A stretch of DNA of 64,000 nt from Gnetum montanum (taxonomy: Eukaryota > Streptophyta > Gnetopsida > Gnetales > Gnetaceae), in contig MNCI01018878.1 of the NCBI GenBank assembly GCA_015680685.1, positions 317,438 to 381,437 on the forward strand. The letters run 5' to 3'. Position numbers and translations under genes: made by a program. Numbering within the stretch: position 1 is the stretch's first letter; every line of letters starts with the position of its first letter. The notes below the pieces were generated by a model. It ran no database searches. It was not told the origin of the DNA and saw nothing but the letters and a program-made list of their open reading frames with translations. Below are positions 32,330-45,280 of this stretch, piece by piece.

Positions 32330-34330
32330 AGTTGCACTAGGTTATGAGGGTTTAGGAGGACTATTGGGTTAGAAAAAGGATTATTTCTTGGCTCAATTAT
32401 CTGAACCACTTGGCAGAAAAAACAATTATAAGTGTATAGCCCTCATAGCATTTTGTTGCTTTGGCTATGAAGGAATTTCTTCCAACATGGATGGAACATG
32501 AGGTAACTAGGTAGACGGTGGAGGGATGTGTGTAGATAGATGCGAAGGGTGGTATGGATATGGGTTCTTTCCTCAAGTAGATGGTGAAAGTGTTCAATGG
32601 TACTCTAGAGGGTAATAGTGATGTTGGAATGAGATGTCACTTATGAAACATTTTGGAGAGATGGGTTGTTGAACATAGTACCTGTATGGATCTAGTTACT
32701 TATAAGGATACTACTATCTTGGTGGCAACATTTCCCATGATTTTGGTTGGTGCCACTATTGATATTATTCATATGATTGTGGTGGAGCTCCACTTGGGTA
32801 ATAAGCTTGTTGTTTCTAGTGGAATTACCTTGGATTACCTTGAGGATAAGGTAATCATCTAAGTGCTTGCTACATGCTAGTCAAGGATTCAGTGCATACA
32901 GCCCAGACTCTTTTAAGTGTGACACCATAGGGCAACACCCATTTGGATGTTTGTACTAATAGATGTTACAACCAGTATCTTCTTTGGAGTATATCTCTAC
33001 AACTTCATCTACTATAGTAGATTTGCCCTTACCTCTCTGGTAGGCATGTTCAACTTATTTTTGTCTTCTACGATCATGATCACTATCTTGCTCTTTGGAT
33101 TCTTCAATAATCTTCATAGCAGTTTGGAATTTTTCATCCAACTAATCCCATAATTTATCAACCTTTGCTAAAATATCAAAAATATATTTTTGAATGGGTA
33201 AGATTTTCTTGTTCATCACTTCATCGACTGGTAACTCCTTGTCATAAAAGTGGACCTCCTATTTCTTGATGGAAGGGTCCCTACTATACTCTTCTACACT
33301 TTCCCTTTTTTACAACTCATCTTCTTCTATTGCTACCTGCTCTATTAGCCTTTGGATCTAATGAGCTCTTAATTCAGACAGTCTTTCTTGGGCATAAACT
33401 GCAAGAGTTCTTCTAGTTTCAACTTTGAGCCCATCTATGATGTGGTAGATTTGTTTCCTTTGAGAATAATCATGGCCAAGGCATCGATGTAAGAGTGAAT
33501 AATATCTACCCATGGTGGCATTCAAAGGTTCATGTGTTTCCTATTTCCAACCTTGGATCTACCTTCTCATATTGGACACTCTAATGTACATCTCATATTG
33601 TCATTAAATAGCTCTAACATGGTACTCCATTCGTGAATGGATTCAGGTTCCAAGAACCAGTACTAGCTCTCAGCTTCCTTAATGAGTGTCCTAGGGAAAA
33701 GCTTGAGTTTCTACTAGTATTTTTCAATGTTCTATAAGACACAAGCATCGTGGAAAGCTTTTAGATGATTCTGCAGACCAAAATTGTATTCCCCCTCAAA
33801 TAGTGGGATATTATTCATGTCTAGACACTTGATTTGGCTATCTCTCACATGCTTGGTTGGAATCTTTACTACCTCTACAATGTTGAGCATGATTTAAGTC
33901 ACCAATAGAGGTTCATCATCATGATTATGTCGATGACTCTAATAATGGTTTCTATCACCTCTACATTCTTGATGGCCTTGACAGTCTCTATTGTCTTATT
34001 GATCACCTCCATCATAATTATTTTGACAATGGCTTCTATGAGAACTGGAAGATGAAGAGGAATGTTTGGAATTGGATGAATATGATTAAGAGGAAGGTGG
34101 ACTACCACTACCATCACTATGTCCACCACCACCTCTTCATTCATTATGATCACCATCCTTAGATCCCTTGTCATTATGATATTTACTTGAGTCCCTACAT
34201 TGATTGTCACTTTTTTCTGAACCTAGTTTATGAATGATGAATTGTAGGTTCAAGGTCATACCCTCATCACCAATAATAAAGGGTGGATAATTTTCATATT
34301 GAAAACCCTTAGGGATAGGATCCACATTTT
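32330..34330 (-). pseudogene. gag remnant, element C
   Basis: The minus strand around 33870-33600 matches D gag at 36768-37040 almost codon for codon (M-N-N-I-P, F-E-G, A-F-H-D-A, K-L-F-P-R-T-L-I-K-E-A-E-S). The upstream part (34325-33899) is charged low-complexity sequence. It is heavily interrupted. Confidence 0.6.
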
Positions 34331-34912
34331 CATCTTGGTTTAGCAGGAATAAGAAATTAGTGAAATGTTTTCCCTTTGCAAGCTCATGATGCTTTACCTA
34401 GTGTTGATCTCACTTGCATTGTGTTTCTAATATTGAATAAAAATATATAGTAACTTGAGTATGGATAGACAATAACAACTTGCATTTCTTGTTAATTATT
34501 TAAATTATTATTATCAATAATGTGGATCATTCCAAAGGATGAATTTCTAGGTGATGGGAGAAGATTCGAAGTTGATGCACACTAAAAATATATTTGCAAT
34601 GTAACTATGTAAATAACACGGTAAGATTTACAGACATTAAAATTATTAATGTAAAATGCAAAAAATTATTTATTTTTAAATTTTTAAATATGCATAAATA
34701 AATTTGGTATTCTACTCTTGAATTTCGTAGAATTTGTTGTTGTTCTCACTCGCATCGTTTTGATTCTGGTTTTGGAAATCGTTCTTTCCTTTGCACTCAT
34801 CAATTCTAGATTTCAAGTTTCTTTGATCCATAGTCATCCTCGACCTCAGCCATGTGCAAGCCCATTGCCATGACCTCCATGAATCACATTATTTGTTGTA
34901 AATGATGGTTGT
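34331..34912. other. AT-rich region left of element D
   Basis: Probably the 5' end of element C or its surroundings, continuing at 39379 after the D insertion. The minus strand has short degenerate coding-like stretches but no identifiable domain. Confidence 0.35.
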
Positions 34913-35710
34913 TGATGGGACGCGATATCGCATTGTCCCTCGCGATATCAAGTACCTGATATCACGGTGCACTTCCAAGTCTATAAATAAGAGGTGGCTC
35001 TTCCTTGTTTCTCATCCTAGGCTTAGACGATAGTGAAACTCTGGCAGGTTTACCTCTCCAGAGATAGATTAATTTCCATGTGCCCACAGTAGGAACTCCA
35101 AAGTGAATGGATCTTTATTCGAGCAAATATTGTACCTGAACACAAGTTTGTGTACGGCAATAAATGCAAACTTCTTGGATAAACATTGGAGTGCATGGAA
35201 TAGGCTAATTAGGACTTTTATTTATTATTATTTATTTTTTATCATTTAGATTATTTATTAGTTATTAAATCTCTCTCAACCCTTCTCTCATAGTTAAGTG
35301 CCTTAGTATGACTGCTTTGAGCACGTGTATTACGCTTGGTGATCCCAGCAATGACTAGCGTTTGGTAACCAAGGTTGCATTGCTTTAGGGTGTGAACGGT
35401 AAGTGGGAATGAATGTTGATGCTAGGTTAATTAAGGCTTAGTTAGTTAGTTAAAGTTAGTCAATTCTTCTCTTCACCCTTCACCTTACTAGCATAGGAGA
35501 TAAAACTAGAAAAGACATAAAAATCACATACCTCAGACTTACTTAACCATACAACCGTGAAAACTACAAGTAATTCTGGGAATACAACGAATGATTAACC
35601 GTAAGTGTTCCATAAGTCGTGTAGGCACTTAGTCTACGGAGTTTGCCCGAATCGTGTGTGCTACGCTTGTATTTCTATGGTTGAGTGTAGGGGTACCTCA
35701 CCACTCATCA
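34913..35710 (+). repeat. 5' LTR of element D
   Basis: 798 bp, TGATGGGA to ACTCATCA. GATATC palindromes at 34920-34970 precede TATAAATA at 34982-34989. Confidence 0.88.
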
Positions 35711-35711
35711 T

Positions 35712-35729
35712 TGGTGCTGTTGCCGGGGA
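35712..35729 (+). other. primer binding site, element D
   Basis: 'tggtgctgttgccgggga' lies one base after the LTR. It is a near match to the Athila-type PBS TGGCGCCGTTGCCGGGGA. E has a variant at 50118-50135. Confidence 0.8.
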
Positions 35730-35853
35730 CTAAGTGTTGTGCGCTAAGTAGAACATAGGAGATCACTCACATAGTTGGGAACTTAAACAAACCCTTAGGG
35801 TTAATTAAACAAAAAATTATATAATAGTTAAATAGCACACTAAATAAATAACA

Positions 35854-38250
35854 ATGTCTTCTTCTTCTAACAAAAGCAATTCACCACCTAGGACTAACAC
35901 AAGAAATAGTCGGTAGTCTAAAACACATAACCAAAATCCACCAGTTCCTCAACAACATCAGGTAGTGTATACTCATCCCAATGAGTACATACTAGATTTT
36001 ACCTTTATCCTCCATCAAGATGAATAGCTGTGATGGAGAGACTTGTAAGGTAACATAGTGTTACCTCCAGATCGTTTAGTCCAAACATGCTCCTTTGTGC
36101 TCTTGCACAAATAGGCATGATACAGCTCTATGATGAATACATTATAGGTGATTTCAACATAAGGGATTATCATCCCATACTAACACAATGTATAAGGGAC
36201 TCACGGAAGGAGAGCCACCATATATTATTGAAGGGCAAAGGGGTCCCGCATGTCCTAAGTGAAATTGGAGATGGTGAACTAGTTATAATAGGTTCTCTAT
36301 CGAATGATATTTCCCCTTCTAACGATGGTGAGGAGGTGGGGTATCAGAACCTACGCTCCACGATACACAACCCTAGTTCTGATTCCCATGAATGTCAATT
36401 GTTCACTGAGGGAACAACAACACATGACAAGGACGGGCACTTGGATTGTCATCACGATCGGGGCCGTAGCAGTCGAAGACAAGGTAGGAGACATCGTCAT
36501 GGAGATGGATATCCTTCTTCTTCTCCTTCATCACATCCTTCACCCTTTCCTTCCACATTTGGGCACAACCACAAAGAGCATAATGGTGAGGATAGAGGTA
36601 GGAAAAATGAGAGACCTCGACAAGAGAGTCGAGAGCGAGGAAAAGGGAATGAATGAAGGGAAAGTAGGGAACAACATAGACATCATAGATGTCATGAAAG
36701 AGATGATCATGATGAGCCCCTACTTGCAACCCGAAGTATCCTAGATATCACTGAGGTAGCTAGAATAGTGACAAGGCATCAAAGAGATAGTTGGATCAAA
36801 AGATTAGATATGAATAATATCCCACGGTTTGAGGGGGGATATAACACTAATCCACAACATCATTTACAGGCATTCCACGATGCCTACGCCTTGCAAAATA
36901 TAGAGAACGAGTGGCAGAAACTGAAGTTATTTCCTAGGACACTCATAAAGGAAGCAGAGAGTTGGTATTGGTCCTTAGAACTGGAAACCATTAGGAGGTG
37001 GAGTACGATGTTAGAATTTTTTAATGATAAATATTAAACGTACTCCATAGTTTCTAACTTGCGTAAGCAGATCCAAGGATGGAAGCAAGGTACTCATGAA
37101 CCCTTGGTTGTTGCCATGGGCTGATACTATGCATTGTTACATTGTTTCCTAGGCCATGGATACACACAATGGGACCAACTTCTCCACATCATAGATGGGC
37201 TAAGACATGAGACTAGGAAAACCCTTAGGACTTATGCCCAAGGAAGACTATCAGAACTTAGAGCCCATGAAATTCATCGATTGTTGGAGCAAGTAGCCAA
37301 AGAAGAAGGGGAGCTATAGAAAAGAGAAAGCGTAGAAGAATATAACCATGATCCTTCCCTTGGAAAGAAGGGATTGAGATTTTGTGATGAGGAGGATGAG
37401 TCACCACTCAAAGAGTTGGTGAATAGAAAAACCTTGCCGATTTAAAAGCTAACAACAGAAGTATCAGCTAAGGTGGATCAATTGTGGGATTCCTTAGACT
37501 CTACACTTGAAACTATCTTAAAAATCGTATAGGAGCCTAAGGAGCAACGAAGTAGTGACAAAGACAAGAAAAAGTAGAGAGATTCAGGCCCTGCACATAA
37601 TAAGAGTAAGGGAAAAATAACTATTTTCGATGAGGTTGTGGATTCTAACATAGAAAATGACGATGGATGTGAGATCTGCTAATATTACCATCCTAAAGGA
37701 TGTTGTTCAATCATCTCACATTTGCAAGAGTCTGGGTTGTATGCACTTAACCCAAGAATTAACCAACGGCAAGCACCCCAAAGGTTACGTTATCCCCCAA
37801 GGTAACCCAAGATAGTCCCACCAACTGTTAATGTACTATCCAAGTGGAACTCCACCACAACCCATTGGGCAACATCAGCAGTGGCAATACCCACAATCAT
37901 GGGGGATGCCACTGCCGAGACAACAATACCCTTACCGGTAACCCGATCCTTATGGCTATTATGTGTAGCAGCCAGTTTCTCCAAGTGACTCTATGGATCA
38001 CACAACTCCACAACGTCACTACCAAGTTTTGGAGTACTTTAGAAGGATTCCTTCTCCTTCGGGAGACACTCCACATATGTTCCATCCTCCAAATGCATTT
38101 GCCACTCTTACGCTGGTAGTTCCACTACCATTCGCTCCAACAATGCAAGGGGAACTCCCCACTCAACTACAGCAACGTAACGCTACAAGAGCCGTAAACA
38201 TTCAACCCACTACTGGTTCTAACAACCACAAGAATAGAAGACCTTATTTA
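35854..38250 (+). pseudogene. gag: gag, element D
   Basis: The likely start is the ATG at 35854 (M-S-S-S-S-N-K). A frame change leads to the long frame 36087-37319, with stops near 36654, 37035 and 37120. The region 36430-36660 is rich in His/Arg/Ser. The capsid-type domain (36768-37320) carries the H-L-Q-A-F-H-D-A-Y and L-F-P-R-T-L-I signatures shared with E and C. A CEIC-x3-HPKGCC zinc-knuckle variant is near 37670-37710. The Pro/Tyr-rich tail is out of frame. Confidence 0.75.
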
Positions 38251-38297
38251 GAATAAAAATCCTAGACAAGCTCTCACAACAACAAGCGGTTGAGTCT

Positions 38298-38610
38298 ATG
38301 CACGCTCCTCCAACATACAAGACTTCGGACTTCCCTTCCATCCAACAACAGAGCTGCACACATATGGTTATGTTAACGCATACCATTACCGATTGGATCA
38401 AGGTAGGCCACCTTCCCAGGAAACTCTCTGATCCTGGAAGCCCCTTAATCTATCTACAAGTCGCTGGGAACGAACCACATAAGGCTTTTCTTAACTCAGG
38501 TTCCAGAGTCAACTTAATCTCACGAGAAATGTATCAAGCCTAGAAACTATCCCAACTTAAGAATAGTAACATTCAACTAGAGTTGGCTGACTAGTCCATC
38601 ACCATTCCCT
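38298..38610 (+). pseudogene. truncated aspartic protease, element D
   Basis: The open stretch 38298-38543 ends with F-L-N-S-G-S-R-V-N-L-I-S, the retropepsin catalytic loop with Asp replaced by Asn. The coding sequence continues as L-E-L-A-D-x-S-I-T-I-P-L, which matches A-D-Q-S-I-I-V-P-L in C. It then runs into LTR sequence at 'ttgatatcg' (about 38610). This is the deletion breakpoint. Confidence 0.75.
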
Positions 38611-39378
38611 TGATATCGTCCCGCGTGATATCGCGGTGCATCACCAAGTGTATAAATAAGAGGTGGCTCTCCCTTGTTTCTCATCCTAGGCTTAGATGAT
38701 AGCGAAACTCTAGCAGTTTTACCTCTCCAGAGATAGATTAATTTCCATGTAACCACAATAGGAGCTCCAAAGTGAACAGATCTTTATTCGAGCAAATATT
38801 GTACCTGAACACAAGTTTTTGTACGGAAATAATGATGAACTTCTTGGATAAACCTTGGAGTGCATGGAATAGGCTAATTAGGACTTTTATTTATTGTTAT
38901 TTACTATTTATCATTTAAATGCTTTATTAGTTATTAAATCTCTCTCAACCCTTCTCTCCTAGTTAAGTGCCTCAGTACGACCGCTTCGAGCACGTGCGTT
39001 AAGCTTGGTGATCCTAGCAACGACTGGCGTTTGGTAACCAAGGTTGCATTAGTTCAGGGTGTGAACGGTAAGTGGGAACAGATGCTAACACTAGGCTAAT
39101 TAAGGCTTAGTTAGTTAGTTAAAGTTAGTCAATTAGTCTCTTCACCCTTCACCTTACTAGCATAGGAGATAAAACAGAAAAGACATAAAAATCAAATACC
39201 TCAGACTTACTTAACCATACAACCGTGACAACTACAAGTAAGTTTGGGAAGATAATGAATGATTAACCTTAAGTGTTCCATAAGGCATGTAGGCACTTAG
39301 TCTACGAAGTTCGACCGGATCACGCGTGCTACGCTCGTATTCGTATGGTTGAGTGTAGGGGCACCTTGCCACTCATCA
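38611..39378 (+). repeat. 3' LTR of element D, 5'-truncated
   Basis: It aligns with the 5' LTR from the second palindrome onward (TATAAATA at 38651-38658) and ends ACTCATCA before GTTGT. The first 30-50 bp of U3 are missing. Confidence 0.85.
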
Positions 39379-40441
39379 GTTGTTATATATGATCTTCAAT
39401 AGATTGATCTATGCCTTCCCTATTAGAACTAATAGTAGCAGGATTCATGTTTTTGAAAATGTCTAAATTCAAATATTCAACTTCATCATGCCTAAACATG
39501 CATCTTAAGTCTAATATCTTATAATAAAATTTAGTTTTATTTTCCTACATATTCAAAATATTTTCTTTCTATTTTTAAGCATATTCTAAATTCATTATTT
39601 CATTATATCTTTTAAAACTTATTGTTTACATAACATGGATGTTATTGAGAATTTGAGTTTTGAAAGATTTTAGTGGTTAGTGTGAACCTTGACTAATGTG
39701 ATTAAATGATCATTATCCTATCCATTAGGGTTCTAAACCAAGTCCAATCACTTACCAATGATATCACATTATATCATACTAAGTTCTTATAATACCCTAT
39801 CCTACCACTCCTGGCTAGGATGAAGTGATGCTTAGGGTCACTAGTAACAACACAATGGAAGCATGATAAACTATAAACTAATGATGCATAAAAATGCATT
39901 AAGAATAAACCACTCAATATAAAATATTAAGAAAGATTAAATTTCATAAAAATCCATGCCAAATTTAAAAATAAGCATACTTTTTAATTTATAAAATTGT
40001 ATATCTCTACACAAACTAAAGCTCAATATTGCTTTCACAAGATACAAAAGATAAATATAATCATATACATAAGAGTATAGTGAGGGTCATACAAACATGA
40101 ATAGTCCATACTATTGTACATGAAAATATACATCAACCAGTCCTAGAATTTTTTTCCCTCTGCTCTATGTCTCTTAATGCTTTCCTACATCCCTATGGCT
40201 TCCACCTATAACTAAAAAAAGTTAGCATAAAATTGAGTGAGAAGCTTTTATAGTTCCCTTGTTAAATGGTAAACAAATGCTGCATTGGAGGAGAGGAATG
40301 GGATACAAAATAACCTACATCAACTATTAGTCTTACACATGCGTAAGTAACACATGTACATACCATATATTATAGAACACTAGCATAATCATTACTAAAG
40401 AGAATACATAGCGATCATACAATTATAGATATAATCACTAT
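39379..40441. other. AT-rich unclassified region
   Basis: It continues the sequence interrupted by D. The minus strand near 39460 reads M-N-P-A-T-I-S-S-N but no domain is recognisable. No other feature. Confidence 0.35.
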
Positions 40442-41283
40442 TGATGAGCAGAGAGTAGTCCCTATGACCATCCAAATTAGTAATGTTCACTAAGCAATCC
40501 AATCAAATTCTGTAGACTTTAGATCTGTAAGTACACTAGGTCTAGGTAATGAACCTAATAGACATGATTTTTGTCTTCTTAGTTCACTTATGAAGTGCAA
40601 AAGTATAGTTAAGTGTAACTAAGGCATTTTATTTTTATCATTTTGTGTTTTTTGTTTAATTTGTCTAAGTGCTAAGAAATAAAGTAATTAAATGGTTAAT
40701 TAATCTAATAACTAACTAATTCTTAGCTAATCCTAACATAAGCATTCATCCCCATTTTTTGTACACATCCTAAACACATTACAATTCTACTAAGTTACCA
40801 AGCATTAAGCGCTATTAGGATTACCAAGTGTTAACTGTATGCTCAAGATGATCATACTTATGTACTTTAATTATCAAAAAATTAATTAATTAAGTGAATG
40901 CATTAAAGTAAAGTACATAAGTAATAAATGCATTAAGTAAACATTAAGCTAAGTCCATGTGCTACAAGGTTTATGAAGAAAGATCATCTTTATTTCCATT
41001 CACATCAAGGTGCTCAGGTACATCAGTGCCTAAATAAAGATCTGTATACTTCTCAATGCTACTATGGCCACTTAGAAAATATTCTAACTCTGGGAAGATG
41101 AAAATGTTAGAGTTTAACTAAAAACTAATGAATGGATGCCATAAATGTAGTTGGTGAGCATATATTTATAGGTAAAACAAGACACTACGTTGACACGTAC
41201 TCATCAACATAGCAAACTACATGTCGATGGAATCCCATTAATGCAAGTGTATGGCAACAAGTCATCATACCTCCACAACCAAA
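40442..41283 (-). repeat. minus-strand 3' LTR and PPT of element G
   Basis: The LTR occupies 40442 (TGATGAG) to 41267. The reverse complement of the family polypurine tract (41268-41283, 'tacctccacaaccaaa') and of 'ctcaaggaca' follows on its right. G is therefore a 3' LTR whose internal region pointed right and has been lost. The U3 palindromes are eroded. Confidence 0.6.
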
Positions 41284-41335
41284 TGAAAACTTGTCCTTGA
41301 GTGAAAAAAAGGAGGAACAATTTATTTTCCCTCCA

Positions 41336-42086
41336 GAGTAGCGAAGCTCTGGCAGTTTGATCCCTCCAGAGTTAGATTTTTTCCCATATTTGCCTGCAGT
41401 GTGGTGAATGTAATTGTACGGTGTCTTTATTCATGTGTGTCGTACTTGGACACGCACATGACTGGCAATAAAGATCGAGATTACTTCATCATTGCAGCAT
41501 TCACTTTGTTATTTATTTATCTTTTATTTATTTAATGTTATTTACTTTTCTCTCTCTCACCCTTAAACTCCTAGAACGCGGAACGAGTACGACTTGATTA
41601 CGAGCATTTAAGTGTGACTGCTTGGTAGCCTAGTGGTGTAGCTAGGATCTACGCTTGGTAACCCAGTGGCGTATCAGGGATCTGATCTTGGTAATCCCAG
41701 TGGTGTACCTAGGATCTATGCTTGGTAGTCCCAGTGGTAGTCGTGCATGAAGTCCAAGATGTGTACAGTTGATCAAGGAATCGGTTGCTCGTCGCACTTA
41801 GGCTAGATTAGATTTTCTTACCCTTTTCCTCCTAGCTTAGATTAGTTAATTATTACTTTCCACTACCTTCAAGAGTAGCATTAGGTTAGAACACATCATA
41901 CACCTCACTCTGGACTAAACCATACATGACAAATGATAAATACTAGTCCAGGTGGGAAGACAACGAACTACGACCTAAGGATAGCTATGTAGGTGCCACA
42001 ACTAGTCCATCTGCAGAGTTCGACCAGATCACACGTGCTACACTTGTTTCGTATGGTTGAGTGTAGGGGTACCTCGCCACTCATCA
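41336..42086 (+). repeat. 5'-truncated LTR fragment, H-like subfamily
   Basis: It starts abruptly at 'agtagcgaagctctggcag', which in H lies about 165 bp inside the LTR (near 63690), and ends ACTCATCA at 42086. The middle is closer to H than to the F 3' LTR at 45281. No PBS follows; gag C-terminal sequence of F begins instead. Confidence 0.7.
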
Positions 42087-42099
42087 CCACACCTAGAAA

Positions 42100-43260
42100 C
42101 ATGGTAGAACACCATTCGACAATTGGATAAAAGGGCTGAAGAAAATGAGGATAGGGGCTCAACCGCAAAACATAAGTATCAATGTGATGTTTACCTATAC
42201 AATCACCCAAAAGGCCAATGCCCAATCTTGTCACATCTACATGAGCGTTGGGAAAGAATGTTACATCTAGATTTCATACAGAAGTACATGGTTGGGTGCA
42301 TTCCTATCCCACAACTTTATGGGCAATTCCACAAGCCATCGTATTATCCGTGGGCAAATTCTTATTGGCCTTAGTACTATGCTCAACTATAGTGGCAAAA
42401 CCCCCAATCATGGGGGAGGCCATCGCCAAACTGGCCACACCCTTCATACCATCCGAAACCAAGTGCTTATCATGTTCAACACCCTATTTCTCCAATTGGA
42501 TCAACATCCTCTACTTCACCTCGTCGTTATCATTCTCCCAAGTATCATCAACCCATGCCCTCTCCTACGGGATTACCACCTCATGTTCTTTACACTCCTC
42601 CTTACTCTCAATATTCTCATCCTCCACCTCCTTCTACATTGCCACCAGTTGTATCAGAATGTTTTACATCACAGCATCAACCAACGAACATCACTTATGC
42701 TACTATTGTCAACAGCAGTGGGAGTCCTCCACAACGTTGATAGCATCCTTTCTTGAGGCATGATCGTAGAAAGAGACAACATGGTTTTGAAACCACTGCA
42801 TCTTCCAACTTAGCACAAGCCCAGCACTATGATGCATCTACCTCCTCGAACTCAATGACTCTTATTACCTCATCTAGGTCATTAATTAATGCTCCTACAA
42901 CCATGCGGCCCAATGAATATAATCATGAGATGAGACATATTGATCCTTGCATACCATCTTATAGTCACAGGTGCCATAGTGGGCCAACTTCTTATCACAT
43001 GACCACATCTCATAATCTGCCCCACTATGCCTANTAGCTTCTTATCACATGACCACATCTCATAATCTGCCCCACTATGCCTACTTTTAATCAAGTGTGT
43101 GAACCCCAATATGGGTACATTCCTGCCACCACACCAAAAGACACTTAGTGGTTTGGATATGACTAGACTCCAATAGTTCTAATATGCATGGATCCAAACT
43201 TTCCATTTATTAATTCTTTCCATGATACAAGGTTCAGTCATGAGGAACACCTTCCATTCT
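42100..43260 (+). pseudogene. gag C-terminal part, element F
   Basis: One frame (open pieces from 42123, 42555 and 42753) with few stops. It contains a C-D-V-Y-L-Y-N-H-P-K-G-Q-C zinc-knuckle remnant (second Cys changed) near 42190-42230, then Pro/Ser/Tyr-rich sequence. A 46-bp exact direct repeat flanks the single N at 43034 (copies about 42988-43033 and 43038-43083) and shifts the frame. This looks like an assembly join. Confidence 0.7.
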
Positions 43261-44669
43261 AATAAGCAGAATTAGTAAATATTTTTCTTTTTCTTTGGTT
43301 TTATAATTTTTTTTTTCTAATTTTTCATCTTTCAATTTGTTGTTTTATCTTTTTGAGGATGATCTCATTCGTAAATAAAATACTCATGTGACTAGTTGGT
43401 TGAGGTGTTGTTTTATGCTATCGAGTCACAAGTGACTAATTATTTGGACAATGAGCCCACAACATCCACCCACTCATTCTATTAATAAAAGGTTATACTC
43501 TGGGTACGATGATATTCTTGTCATCATTAAAATTTAAAGTAACTTTGTACTCATTATGCCTGGAGTAAAAAGTGATGGACTAAGAGGGAATGGCAAGGGT
43601 GTGACATCAAGGGGACTTGTGGATTCTCTCTGGTGACATTTGTATGTGCTATCATGTAGATTGGTTATACTAAGATCCTTGTAGATTTGACGAAAAATGG
43701 TAGTAAGAGTTTTAATAAAGGCACTTAATAAAGGAAATCAATGCTATTCTGGGAGGTTCCACTGGAAAGACATGCATCCATGCCTAAAGGTTGGTGGCTT
43801 CTGAAGATGACCATTGGAAAAGACAAAGTGCCAAAGCGGCTAGACGAAGAAAAAGAAAAGAAAGAAGAAAAACAGCAAAGAAAAGATAAAAAAAACGTGC
43901 TGCAGAAAAATTCAAATCACTCCTCCCTTGCGCAAAATGCTAAGTGATCATACGCTTTACTGTTGTGATGCTCTTATGGTTGTCTATCATTGAGATGAAA
44001 CAATGCGATGTCACTGATCAGAGGTATGGACTTGGTTTTAATCTTGGCGCAAAAGGCTAATGGTACTTTAATCACACACAACATTTAGGATTCATTGTGC
44101 TAAGAGTTGGTTACCTCATGTCCTGATCTCTACAATCCCTTCTACGATTCCTCTCATCTTACTATCCAAGTACTTCTAACTTGTGTCTTGTGTGGCATAG
44201 AATTCATACATCATAGAGGTGGTGCTTAACATGTGTGTGTTTTGTTGCACAAGTGTAGGTTGCATTTAACCTTTCTAGTGCCTACGGACATTTTAAGGTG
44301 TGATTACACAAGGGAATTATAGGTTGGAACCTGCTTTGGGGAGGATCCACTTGCATGACTTTTGTAATTTGTACTTGTTGCACACCAGCACATCATTTTA
44401 TACCCTTTGAGTACTCCATTGCCAAATCTATTATTTCTTTTGTCATCATTTTATTAGCATTTCTCAGAACCATTACATGTCCTTTCATGTGTCACCCAAA
44501 TGGATTAGGTCTGACATTAAACTTTTAGGGCAACTTCCTTAAAAAATCTCTAACTTTAGAATCACACTAAGCAACGAATGAAACATTTTTTAAAGGCAAT
44601 GAGTAAGGTATAAGATAACCAAATTTCTTTAAACAACCTTACTAACAATCGGTCCTTGTGTGATTACAG

Positions 44670-45108
44670 ATGGCCCCTAAAAGAGGATAGCAAGGAGGAC
44701 CTTCTCAAGGTGTAGTTAAACACCCAAGAGGAGGAAAAGGCCAAGGACCTTATGTAGAACATGCAAAGAAGGAGGCATAATCATTCAGCATCCATCAAGA
44801 AACTCCTATCACTACACAATTTGGCCAAGAAAAAGGTGGAGAGGTCAAGGCCAGAGCCTATGAAGAGGAATGATGGCTATTTGCAGCATGGTATGTCAAG
44901 GCCAATCAAGTGTTCCCGTAGTTGCCGTGTCTGTGGGAAGTGTCGACTCCATCAAACATTGGAACATTAGCATGGATGGATTATGATCCTCAGATGGAAG
45001 AGGATAAACTTCAGACACTTCTTCAATAGTATTAATCTCAGAAGCCTGGAGCGCAAGACAAAGGAAAGGCACCAATGGAGGAGCCACCACCACTAGAAAC
45101 CACATGAG
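44670..45108 (+). pseudogene. ORF2 remnant, element F
   Basis: The start reads M-A-P-K-R directly after 'tgtgattacag'. The N-terminal part is joined to the C-terminal part ('gccagagcctatgaagagg', A position about 5280), removing the mobile-type domain and coiled coil. It ends at 45106-45108 after the E-E-P-P-P-L motif. Confidence 0.65.
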
Positions 45109-45280
45109 TTCCACAAGTTTTGTATTTTGTGTCTATGTCCAAATTTTGTTTAATCCCAACTACAGCATGAAATAATCCATGTCATTCAATAATCCCATAC
45201 CTATCCACTGTTTGTAACTGAATGAACTTGTTCCTCACTTTGTTTGACTTGAGGACGAGTTTTTATTCTGTCATGGGGTA

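Larger units (their letters stand above)
27045..34330 (-). mobile_element. Athila-like Ty3/gypsy element C, minus strand, with pol
   Basis: Read on the minus strand: degraded gag (about 34330-32330), protease (about 32160-31745), RT and RNase H (about 31200-29887), integrase (about 29880-28600), polypurine tract and a 3' LTR (28560-27045). No 5' LTR was recognised to the right; the region there is broken by element D. The RT segments F-L-D-G-Y-S-G-Y-N-Q and R-P-F-N-L-C-N-A-P-T-T-F-Q match Athila RT (A-P-A-T-F-Q in the type). The gag is homologous to D. Confidence 0.8.
34913..39378 (+). mobile_element. Athila-like element D, internally deleted
   Basis: 5' LTR 34913-35710, PBS 35712-35729, gag about 35854-38250, half a protease, then a 3' LTR lacking its first bases (about 38611-39378). 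Flanked by the duplication GTTGT (34908-34912 and 39379-39383). All pol after mid-protease, the PPT and the 3' LTR start are missing. It resembles C in gag and protease, so D is a deletion derivative of a pol-bearing relative. Confidence 0.88.

Noticed and set aside
40442-41267. LTR G as the 5' LTR of element C
   Set aside because: A reverse-complement polypurine tract lies on its right and no PBS on its left, and C's own LTR (27045-28560) is unrelated in sequence and ends.
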